57,071 nucleotides of DNA from an uncultured Polaribacter sp. (lineage in GTDB: Bacteria > Bacteroidota > Bacteroidia > Flavobacteriales > Flavobacteriaceae), in contig CAJWAC010000005.1 in NCBI GenBank assembly GCA_913020555.1, forward strand, positions 1-57,071, in the 5' to 3' direction. Below, one piece after another: positions 18,857 to 27,300 of the stretch. Below the pieces are notes generated by a model. That model saw nothing but the letters and a program-made list of their open reading frames with translations. It made no database searches and was not told the origin of the DNA. The translations under genes were made by a program, and so were the position numbers. Every line of letters begins with the position of its first letter. The stretch's first letter is position 1.

Positions 18857-19444
18857 ATGAAAAATTTAATAATACTTTTCTCAACAGTAATTTTAATGGC
18901 TTGTAATTCAAGCAAGACTACTGTTGAAAATAATAGCGCTGAACTTGAAGAAATCGTTAGAGAAAAAGCGAAAGAAATTACTGCTAAAAAAAATGATAGA
19001 GGTTATCTAATAGGTATTGCAAATAGAGACTCTTTCAACTATGATCCTTTTAAAAAATGGTATGATACTAGATACGCTCAGTACAATACAGATAAAAATG
19101 TTATCGAAGAGTTAAAGCCTTTAATTAACAATTATACAATTAAAGGATTTATGGGTACTTGGTGTGGAGATAGTAAAAGGGGTGTACCCCGTTTTTATAA
19201 AATCTTAGAAGAGACTGGTTTTGATCAAAGTTATTTTGAATTGGTTACAGTGGGTAGAAATAAAAAAACACCAGATAATCTGCAAGAAGGTTTTGATTTA
19301 ATTAGAGTACCAACTTTTATCTTTTTTAAAAATGGAAAAGAAGTAGGACGTTTTGTAGAAAGACCAAGGGAAACTTTGGAAAAAGATATGCTTAAAATTC
19401 TTAAAGGAGAACCTTACAAACATGCTTACGATAATAGTAAATAG
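18857..19444 (+). CDS. thioredoxin-fold lipoprotein
   Basis: 195 residues with a lipoprotein signal peptide (MKNLIILFSTVILMAC, lipid-bearing Cys16), then a thioredoxin-like domain with GTWCGDSKRGVP (101-111), a cis-Pro segment RVPTFIFFKNGKEVGR (about 150-165) and the usual strand-helix order. The active site is WCGDS: Cys103 is present but the second redox position is Ser106, so it may act as a monothiol or binding protein rather than a dithiol oxidoreductase. It sits in the gpmI transcript and is probably periplasm- or outer-membrane-anchored. Confidence 0.85.
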   Translation: MKNLIILFSTVILMACNSSKTTVENNSAELEEIVREKAKEITAKKNDRGYLIGIANRDSFNYDPFKKWYDTRYAQYNTDKNVIEELKPLINNYTIKGFMGTWCGDSKRGVPRFYKILEETGFDQSYFELVTVGRNKKTPDNLQEGFDLIRVPTFIFFKNGKEVGRFVERPRETLEKDMLKILKGEPYKHAYDNSK

Positions 19445-19579
19445 TCTTTTTTTATTAAATTTCTGAATACATTATTATAAAGTAATACAAATTTTAATAC
19501 TGTGAATTTGCGGAATTAGTATCATACTTCTTTCTATTGATAACATTTCTCAAATAGAAAAAATTCCTAATAAATATAG

Positions 19580-19587
19580 TAACTTTG
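19580..19587 (+). promoter_or_regulatory. -7 box before map (TAACTTTG)
   Basis: TAACTTTG fits TAnnTTTG and lies 18 bp before the map ATG. It overlaps an upstream TTG that would otherwise extend the frame, which argues for the ATG at 19606. No clear -33 box. Confidence 0.45.
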
Positions 19588-19605
19588 TGGTTCAATTTTT
19601 TTAAG

Positions 19606-20418
19606 ATGATTAAAATTAAATCCAGAGAAGAAATAGAAATTATGCGAGAAAGCGCACTTATAGTTTCTAAAACATTAGGCATGCTTGCGAAAGAGGTAAA
19701 ACCTGGCGTAACTACTCTTTTTTTAGATAAGCTTGCAGAAGATTTTATACGAGAGCAAGGTGCAATTCCTGGTTTTTTAGGTTTATATGATTTTCCAAAC
19801 ACACTTTGTATGAGTCCAAACTCTCAAGTGGTACACGGTTTCCCTACAAAAGACCCCTTAAAAGAAGGAGACATTATATCTATAGATTGTGGTGCTTTAA
19901 AAAATGGATTTTATGGAGATCATGCTTATACATTTGCCGTTGGCGAAATTGATGATGCCACTAAAAAATTATTGGAAGTTACAAAAGAAAGTTTATATGT
20001 CGGTATTCGTGAGTTTAAAGCGGGTAATAGAGTTGGAGATGTAGGTTTTGCCATTCAGAATTTTACCGAAAAATATGGTTATGGAGTTGTAAGAGAATTG
20101 GTGGGTCACGGATTAGGGCGTAAAATGCATGAAGATCCAGAAATGCCTAATTATGGTAAAAGAGGAAGAGGTAAAAAGTTTGCTGAGGGAATGGTTGTAG
20201 CTATTGAACCTATGACAAATTTAGGAACGCATAAAATTAGACAACATTCAGATGGTTGGACAATTACTACTTTAGACAACAAACCTTCTGCTCATTTTGA
20301 GCATGATGTAGCTATTGTAAATGGTAAACCTGAATTACTTTCTACTTTTAAATATGTAAATGAAGCCTTAGGTATTGCTACAAATGAAGAAGATGAATTT
20401 AGACAAAATTTATCCTAA
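19606..20418 (+). CDS. map: methionine aminopeptidase, type I
   Basis: Removes the initiator Met from nascent proteins. 270 residues; the five metal ligands are all visible: Asp94 (SIDCG), Asp105 (YGDHA), His168 (VGHGLG), Glu201 (IEPMT) and Glu232 (FEHDVAI), plus the substrate-site His77 in VVHGFP. The ATG start gives MIKIKSREEIEIMRES, the family N-terminus; an upstream TTG at 19585 overlaps the promoter box. The stop overlaps the next start (TAATG). Confidence 0.96.
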   Translation: MIKIKSREEIEIMRESALIVSKTLGMLAKEVKPGVTTLFLDKLAEDFIREQGAIPGFLGLYDFPNTLCMSPNSQVVHGFPTKDPLKEGDIISIDCGALKNGFYGDHAYTFAVGEIDDATKKLLEVTKESLYVGIREFKAGNRVGDVGFAIQNFTEKYGYGVVRELVGHGLGRKMHEDPEMPNYGKRGRGKKFAEGMVVAIEPMTNLGTHKIRQHSDGWTITTLDNKPSAHFEHDVAIVNGKPELLSTFKYVNEALGIATNEEDEFRQNLS

Positions 20419-20729
20419 TGAACATAGCTGATTTAGAACAAAGAGAAATAATTAAAGGATTTAAAGGTAGGTTCATTCATACAGAATCTTTTACAATTGC
20501 TTTTTGGGAAATTGATGCAGGTTCTGAGCTTCCACTTCATTCTCATTTTCATGAGCAAACTACTCAAGTTACAGAAGGTAAATTTGAAATGACTATAAAT
20601 GAAGAAACAAATGTTTTTACTCCAGGTACAATACTATCAATTCCTTCTGATATAGAACATAAAGGAAGAGCTCTTACCAATTGTAAAATAACAGATATTT
20701 TTTCTCCTGTTAGAGAAGATTATAAATAG
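20418..20729 (+). CDS. cupin domain protein
   Basis: 103-residue single-domain cupin. The metal-binding motif 1 is LPLHSHFHEQTTQVTEGKFEM (about 37-57) with three histidines and the Glu, and motif 2 contains IPSDIEHKGRA. Small cupins of this kind are sugar-binding, isomerase or dioxygenase-like; the substrate is not evident. The start codon overlaps the map stop by one base and the methyltransferase follows after 4 bp, so the three are translationally linked. Confidence 0.85.
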   Translation: MNIADLEQREIIKGFKGRFIHTESFTIAFWEIDAGSELPLHSHFHEQTTQVTEGKFEMTINEETNVFTPGTILSIPSDIEHKGRALTNCKITDIFSPVREDYK

Positions 20730-20733
20730 TATT

Positions 20734-21501
20734 ATGTCTATTTTCAAGTCCATTTTAAATACAATTCCTAGACCTTGGTTAATAAAAACGAGTTACCTCG
20801 TAAGACCAATAATAGCTTTGTGCCTAAAAGGAAATAATTTTACAGACCCAATAGATGGTAAATCCTTTCGCAAGTTTTTACCTTACGGATATGTAAATCA
20901 GCGTAAAAATGCGCTTTCTCCGTCAACATTATCACTAGAAAGACATAGGTTAATGTGGCTTTTTTTACGTGATGAAACCAATTTCTTTTCATCTAAAGAT
21001 GTGTTAAAAGTATTGCATATTGCTCCTGAACAATGTTTTTTAGATCTATTTAAAAAGCAAAAGAATATAGAATACATAACTTCTGATCTAGAAAGTCCTA
21101 TTGCAGATGTTAAAGCAGATATTTGCGATTTACCTTTTAAAGACAATGAATTTGATGTTGTTTTTTGTAATCATGTTTTAGAACATATTTCTGATGATAC
21201 AAAAGCTATGCAAGAATTATATAGAGTATTAAAAAAGGATGGATTTGGAATTTTTCAGATTCCTCAAGATTTATCAAGAGCAACAACTTTTGAAGATAAT
21301 TCTATTATAGACAAAAAAGAACGTGCCAAAATTTTTGGACAATATGATCACGTTAGAATTTATGGACGGGACTATTTTAATAAACTTCGTAATGTAGGTT
21401 TTAAGGTTGATGAGATTGATTACTCAAAAAAGATTTCTCCAAAAAAAATAGAACGTTTTTGTTTGATGAAAGGCGAAATTTTACCTGTATGTTACAAATA
21501 A
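20734..21501 (+). CDS. class I SAM-dependent methyltransferase
   Basis: 255 residues with a methyltransferase core: motif I region VLKVLHIAPEQCFLDLF (a weak, glycine-poor form), acidic YITSDLESP, then DICDLPFKDNEFDVVFCNHVLEHISDD, typical of the Methyltransf_11 group, and LYRVLKKDGFGIFQIP. The first 60 residues include a hydrophobic patch and a PIDGKSFRKFLPYGY segment seen in methyltransferases acting on surface glycans or lipids, but the substrate cannot be fixed. Last gene of map-cupin-methyltransferase; 11 bp from the convergent neighbour. Confidence 0.8.
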   Translation: MSIFKSILNTIPRPWLIKTSYLVRPIIALCLKGNNFTDPIDGKSFRKFLPYGYVNQRKNALSPSTLSLERHRLMWLFLRDETNFFSSKDVLKVLHIAPEQCFLDLFKKQKNIEYITSDLESPIADVKADICDLPFKDNEFDVVFCNHVLEHISDDTKAMQELYRVLKKDGFGIFQIPQDLSRATTFEDNSIIDKKERAKIFGQYDHVRIYGRDYFNKLRNVGFKVDEIDYSKKISPKKIERFCLMKGEILPVCYK

Positions 21502-21512
21502 TAAATAGGGAT

Positions 21513-21935
21513 TTAGAATTTAGCCATTCTTCTCCTTTTTTGATAGCGTAATTTTTTAAGTCTTTTTTTTGCTATCGAGTATAACTCCATATTTTCTTGG
21601 TAATCTTCCGTTGATTTATTTGTAGCAAGTAAAAAATATTTTTTGGAATATTTATTAGATTTCTCTAGAAATTCAACTTGTTTTTGGATAGTTCTTTGTT
21701 TGTGATGAACTTCAAAATAAGATCTAGCTCCTAAACTTGCTATATTTTTATCTGTAATATCTCCCATTAACTTCATGGCTTTATTAAAGTTTATAAGCGC
21801 TTCAGAATAATCGATACTTTCCTCTATGGCTTTATTCGCTTTATTAATGTAGCTATAAGCCTTTTGACTTTTTGTTTGTGCATTTATTTGAAATGCTCCA
21901 AATACACAGATAATTAAAATATAATATTTATTCAT
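21513..21935 (-). CDS. secreted TPR-like small protein, unknown function
   Basis: 140 residues with a signal peptide (MNKYYILIICVFGAFQINAQ) ending in an AQ site without a lipobox Cys. The mature part is helical and basic, with SYINKANKAIEESIDYSEALINFNKAMKL looking like one TPR-type helical pair. The C-terminus is strongly basic (LKKLRYQKRRRMAKF). No recognised family. It is 57 bp downstream of the apbE gene on the same strand and may be co-transcribed. Confidence 0.65.
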   Translation of the reverse strand: MNKYYILIICVFGAFQINAQTKSQKAYSYINKANKAIEESIDYSEALINFNKAMKLMGDITDKNIASLGARSYFEVHHKQRTIQKQVEFLEKSNKYSKKYFLLATNKSTEDYQENMELYSIAKKRLKKLRYQKRRRMAKF

Positions 21936-21992
21936 AATAACTATTTTGTAAATCTAAAATAAGTAACCTTAATTCGAATTAATTTCCAAAAA

Positions 21993-22976
21993 CTAATAGG
22001 TTGAGAATTCTGCTAAAGTACCATTATTTGAAGTATAGATTAAAATTACTTTTAGATCATTTCTATCTTTCAAAAAATCCTTTGTTTTTTCTAGACCCAT
22101 TGCCATAAATGCCGTTGCATAAGCATCTACATCTGCGCAATCTAAATTTGCAATTACAGAAGCACTCAATAAATTACTTTCTTTGGCTAAACCTGTTTTA
22201 GGATTAATGGTATGTACATACTTTTTACCATTTTCACTTATCCAAAATTTTCTATAATTACCAGAGGTAGCCATAGATTTATTTGAAAGATTTATTACTT
22301 TAAAACCTTCGTTATCATAAGCATTTATTGGGTTTACCAATTTAATAATCCAAGGTTCATTATTTTTTTTATAACCTTTTGCTTTGATTTCACCTCCAAT
22401 TTCAATTAGGTAATTATCAATATTTTTTGTGTTAAAAAAACGCGCAACAATATCAATTCCAAACCCTTTAGCAATAGAATTAAAATCTAAATATACTTTT
22501 GGGTGTTTTTTAATAATCCTATTCTCTCTTAATATAACTTTATTTAAACCTACAAATTGCATTTGATTTTTAATTTCTTCATCAGTAAGAATATTTCTTT
22601 TGTTTTCAGGGCCAAAACCATAAGCATTTACAAGATTACCAACAGTTGGATCAAAAAAGCCATTTGTTTCTTTATGAATCTTTTTTGATTTTTTTAAAAC
22701 CTCTTTAAAGATTTCATCCACAATAATCTCATTTTCTCCATTATTAATTCTTGAAATATCAGAAGTAGTAATATATGTAGATACAGAATTATTAATGATA
22801 GTAAATAAACTATCTAAAGACTTTTGATAATTTTTTGAGGCATTTTGGTAGCTAATTTTATATGTTGTTCCAAAAACAGCACCTTTTAAAATATAATCTT
22901 GATTCTGAACTTTTTCCTTACAATTAAAAAATAATAACAACGTTAAAAAAAAGAGAACTGATTGTGTAGTTTTCAT
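21993..22976 (-). CDS. apbE: FAD:protein FMN transferase (ApbE)
   Basis: Covalently attaches FMN to Thr/Ser of partner flavoproteins such as Na+-NQR or Rnf subunits, outside the cytoplasmic membrane. 327 residues from the ATG at 22976, which gives a lipoprotein signal peptide MKTTQSVLFFLTLLLFFNC; a start 14 codons upstream would bury it. Signatures: DPTVGNLVNAYGFG, DFNSIAKGFGID, IEIGGEIKAKG, MATSGNYRKFW, THT/HTINPKTG and DVDAYATAFMAMG. Its NQR partner genes are not in this window. Confidence 0.92.
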   Translation of the reverse strand: MKTTQSVLFFLTLLLFFNCKEKVQNQDYILKGAVFGTTYKISYQNASKNYQKSLDSLFTIINNSVSTYITTSDISRINNGENEIIVDEIFKEVLKKSKKIHKETNGFFDPTVGNLVNAYGFGPENKRNILTDEEIKNQMQFVGLNKVILRENRIIKKHPKVYLDFNSIAKGFGIDIVARFFNTKNIDNYLIEIGGEIKAKGYKKNNEPWIIKLVNPINAYDNEGFKVINLSNKSMATSGNYRKFWISENGKKYVHTINPKTGLAKESNLLSASVIANLDCADVDAYATAFMAMGLEKTKDFLKDRNDLKVILIYTSNNGTLAEFSTY

Positions 22977-23057
22977 GTTTACAAATTTTACAGTAAAAAT
23001 AGTGTATAAATTTTTCATAAAATCTTTTTTAAAAGGCTTATTATCTGTTGATTTTGC

Positions 23058-23065
23058 TAAATTTG
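23058..23065 (+). promoter_or_regulatory. -7 box before the OmpA-family gene (TAAATTTG)
   Basis: TAAATTTG matches TAnnTTTG and ends 21 bp before the ATG; no convincing -33 box. Confidence 0.42.
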
Positions 23066-23086
23066 TAACATAAATTTAATTTTTGA

Positions 23087-23941
23087 ATGATGAAAAAAAT
23101 AACAGCATTATTAGTGTTTTCTGCAATATTAGTAAGTTCATGTGTTTCTAAAAAGCAGTATGCAGAGTTAGAGACGAATAACGCTAAGACAAAAGATGAA
23201 TTATTAGAAGTTGAAACTACTCTACAAAAGTATTTGATTGAAAGTGAAAAACAAACAGCTCAAGTTGCATCTTTAAATGAGCAAGTTACTTCTTTAAAAG
23301 AAGACAAAAGCAATGCTTTAAAACAAGTTGAAAACTTGACTGTTTTGTCTAAATCTTCAAGTGAAGGAATTAACAAAGTAATCTCTCAATTAAGTGAAAA
23401 AGACAAATATATTAATGGTATTAGAAGAGCAATGACTCAGAAAGATTCTTTAAATCTTGCTATAAAATATCATTTAACTAAAAATTTGACAGACGGTATT
23501 CAAGATCAAGATATTCAAGTTAATGTAGAAAAAACGGTGGTTTTTATTTCTATTTCTGATAAATTATTATTTAAAAGTGGTAGTTATAATGTAACAGATA
23601 AGGCTTATAATGTTCTAGAAAAAATTGCAAAAGTAGTTAATAATCAGCCAGACATGGATGTTATGATAGAAGGTCATACAGATACAACGCCAATCAAAAG
23701 AAATTTAATACAAGATAACTGGGATTTATCTGCGTTAAGGGCTACGTCAATTACACGTATTTTACAATACAAATACGGGGTAAAACCGCAACGCTTAATC
23801 GCCGCGGGTAGAAGTCAGTATGTTCCTTTAGTGGCGAATGATACCAAAGAAAACAAATCAAAAAACAGAAGGACTAAAATAATTATTATGCCTAGATTAA
23901 ATCAGTTTTTTGAATTACTAGAAGAAGATACTGCTGAATAA
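23087..23941 (+). CDS. OmpA-family peptidoglycan-binding lipoprotein
   Basis: 284 residues: lipoprotein signal ending at Cys19 (AILVSSC), a coiled-coil/helical stretch (25-130), then an OmpA/MotB C-terminal domain (about 155-275) with FKSGSYNVTDKAYNVL, IEGHTDTTP, NWDLSALRATSITRIL, RLIAAGRSQY and NRRTKIIIMPR. The domain binds diaminopimelate of peptidoglycan, so this protein probably tethers the outer membrane to the wall. The coiled coil plus OmpA layout is widespread in flavobacteria. Followed by a strong terminator. Confidence 0.88.
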   Translation: MMKKITALLVFSAILVSSCVSKKQYAELETNNAKTKDELLEVETTLQKYLIESEKQTAQVASLNEQVTSLKEDKSNALKQVENLTVLSKSSSEGINKVISQLSEKDKYINGIRRAMTQKDSLNLAIKYHLTKNLTDGIQDQDIQVNVEKTVVFISISDKLLFKSGSYNVTDKAYNVLEKIAKVVNNQPDMDVMIEGHTDTTPIKRNLIQDNWDLSALRATSITRILQYKYGVKPQRLIAAGRSQYVPLVANDTKENKSKNRRTKIIIMPRLNQFFELLEEDTAE

Positions 23942-23963
23942 CTATACTAATTTTATAATGTAT

Positions 23964-23993
23964 AAAACCAACTCAAAACGAGTTGGTTTTTTT
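23964..23993 (+). terminator. terminator after the OmpA-family gene
   Basis: AAACCAACTC (23965-23974), loop of five, GAGTTGGTTT (23980-23989), then a T run. Ten perfect base pairs. Confidence 0.88.
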
Positions 23994-24073
23994 ATGAAAT
24001 CAATAATTCTTATTTTTCAATAATATAAAATTATTTAGCGGTACTCTTTTTAACAAAAGATGTAATAATTCTG

Positions 24074-24108
24074 TAAATTTAAATAAGCAATGTGCTTATT
24101 TAAATTTA
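24074..24108. repeat. perfect 16-bp inverted repeat with a 3-nt loop
   Basis: TAAATTTAAATAAGCA (24074-24089) is followed by ATG and then by its exact reverse complement (24093-24108). There is no T run on either side, so it is not a standard terminator. It lies 80 bp past the OmpA-gene terminator and 196 bp before the eight-PAS kinase start. The rest of the 23.9-24.3 kb gap is AT-rich with no gene seen. Confidence 0.8.
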
Positions 24109-24303
24109 GATTATTATAGCTTAACTTTTCGCATATTTTTTTAGAAAACAATAATTTGTAGAAATCATAAAAATATATTCATTTTTATGTGATTTAGAAA
24201 TTAAAAATAATTAATTATCAGAAAAGAGTTTAATGATTTGTTTTTTAGAGATTATAGAATTATTTAGAACGTAACGTACACAATACTGTCAATAACTTGT
24301 TGC

Positions 24304-27300
24304 ATGCCAAAGAAAAAGCCAACATACCAAGATTTAGAAAAACTGATTATTGAATTAAAATCAGAAAATGAAATATTAAAAAGTAACGACCGTTTCAATA
24401 TGCTTTTAAGAGCATCTGATGATATGATTACAGTGCATCAACCCAATGGTAAATATCTTTATTATAATGGGCCTACATGTTACTCAGTAAAATCTGAAGA
24501 TATTGTAGGTAAAATGCCTGGAGATCTTTTTAATCAGGATATTTCGGACAAACTTATAAAAACATTTAAAAGAGTAAAGGAAACTGGTGAAAGTAAAACT
24601 ATAGAAGTTTTATTGGATTGGTTAGGAGAAAAAAAATGGTTTTCAGAATATATATATCCTTTTAAAAATGCAAAAGGAGAAGTTGTGGAAATTGTTAAGG
24701 TTTGTAAAGATATTCACAAGCGTAAAATAGCAGAGCAAGAAATTGAAAACAAAAATAAAGCACTTGTTAGAAATGAAAAAGAATTACAAATATCTAATAG
24801 ATTATACCGGAAACTAAATAAAGAGCTCCAACAGGCAAATAAAGATTTAAGAAATGCGAAGGATAATATTAAAAAAAATGAGATAAATCTACGTACGCTA
24901 ATGAACTCAATACCAGATTTAATTTGGTTAAAGTCCGTTGATGGAAAGTATCTTTTTGTAAATCATAGGTTTGAAGATTTTTTTGGTGCAAAAGAACAGG
25001 ATATTATTGGTAAAACAGATTATGATTTTGTAGATAAAGATCTTGCAGATTTTTTTAGAAAACATGATAAAAAAGCAATGCGTAATGGAGCACCAACTAT
25101 AAATGAAGAATATATAGTTTTTGCTAATGATAATCATGGTGAATTATTAGAAACAACAAAAGTACCAGTGCTATCTAAAGAAAAAGATATTATAGGAGTT
25201 TTAGGTATTGGAAAGGACATTACTACAAAAAGGGAAGCGGAAAAAGCTTTAAAAGCGTCAAATGCCGAATACCTTAAACTAAATCAAGAACTTCAAGAGT
25301 CGAATAAAAAATTAAGTAAGGCAAAAGATAGTATTGAAAAAAGCGAAGTAAACCTTAGGACTCTAATGAATTCCATACCAGATTTAATTTGGCTAAAGTC
25401 CGTTGATGGAAAGTTTCTATTTGTAAACCATCGTTTCGAAAAACTTTTTGATGCAAAAGAATCCGATATTATTGGAAAAACAGATTATGACTTTTTAGAT
25501 AAAGAACTTGCGGACTTCTTTACTAAAAATGATAGAAAAGCAATTTCTAACGGGTTTGCAACTGTAAATGAAGAAGTTGCAACTTTTGCAAATGATAACC
25601 ATTCTGAACTATTGGAGACAACTAAAGTGCCAGTTTACTCCAAAGATAAAGATATAATAGGAGTTTTAGGTATTGGACGAGATATTACAGAAAAAAGAAA
25701 AGCAGAGAAAGAAATAGAACAAAAAACAATAAAACTAAACGCATTAAATAAATCGTTAAATCTGGCTCAAAAATTAGGCAATATTGCCAGTTGGAAATGG
25801 AATATAGAATCAGACAAAAAAGAATGGTCTGATCAAATGTATAGAATTTATGGGGTAACAAAGGATAATTTTTGCCCATCAAGCAGAAGTATTAGCGAAT
25901 TAATTTTACAAGAAGATTTGAAAAAGGTTGAACAAGGTTTTAGTTCAATACTAAACGGCGAAAAGTTTGTTCCTCTAGAATTTAGAATAAAACGTCCGTC
26001 TGGAGAAATTAGAGACTTACTTTCGGTTTCCGTTGAAAAGCAAGGTGAACACAGTTTTTTTGGAGTAACTAAAGATATTACAGAACAGAAGCAGATTGAA
26101 AGAGATAAACTAAAATCCTTATTAAAATTACAAAAAACTGAAAATGAATTAAATGAAGCTCAGAAATTAGCGCAAATTGGAAGTTGGTTATTAAATCCAA
26201 TAAATAAAAATATGAAATGGTCTGAGGAGACTTTTCATATCTGGGGATTTAACCATAATAAAAATACGCCAAAATATGATATGTTTTTAGATTTGATTCA
26301 TAATGATGATTTGGAGTTATTTAAAAACTCTATTGAAGAAGCAAGTTTAATGGGTATTCCATTTGATATTAAGTTTAGAATTTGTATCCCTAATTTTCCT
26401 CAAAAAACAATAAGATCTATTTGTAAGCCCGTATTTGACGCTTCTAATAATATAGTTAATCTTAAAGGAACAAATCAAGACATAACAGAACAGGTTGAGC
26501 AACAAGAGAAAATTTTAAGTGTTGGGGCAGAATCAAGAGCTATGAAATCTGCAGTGGATTTTGGTTGGTTGTCAGCCGAGTATTCAATAGACGGAACCAT
26601 TTTAAAAGCAAATGATAATTTTGTCTCTGAATTTGGATATTACTCAAATAAAGAATTTATAGGAAAGCATCATAAAATATTTTGCGATTTTTATTATGAG
26701 GATGCTGAGCATTACAAACAATTTTGGGAAAACCTTGCAAAGGGTAAAGAACAAAAAGGAGAGTTTAAACGCATTAAAAAAGATGGTTCTAGTTTATGGA
26801 TTAACGCAAACTACACTCCAGTTAAAGATATGAATGGCAATTATTATAAGGTAATAAAAATAGCAAATGACATTTCTGAGATGGTGAAAAATAGGCTTAA
26901 AATTACTACGATTGCGAATGAGTTACAGCAATTTATAGAAACCGCAAATGCACCTATTTTTGGTATAGACAATCAAGGTCTTGTTAATGAATGGAATCAA
27001 ACCTCAGAAAAAATTACTGGTTTTAAAAAAGAAGAGGTGTTAGGTAAAAATTTAGTTGAAACGTATATCACTAAAAATTACCAAAGTTCTGTAAGACGCG
27101 TATTGTATAACGCTCTTCGTGGCAAGGAAACTGCCAATTATGAATTCCCTTTATTTGGAAAAAACGGAACAAGGGTAATGGTACTGTTAAATTCAAGCAC
27201 ACGTAGGGATATCAATGGTAAAATAACTGGTGTTTTAGGTGTAGGCCAAGATATTACTCAAATTGACGATTTAAGAACAGTTTCAGTTTCTATTGCAAAA

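Noticed and set aside
24264..24304. GTAAC just before the eight-PAS kinase as an ECF-like promoter
   Set aside because: Sixteen bases later the sequence is ATAA, not CGTC or CTAC.
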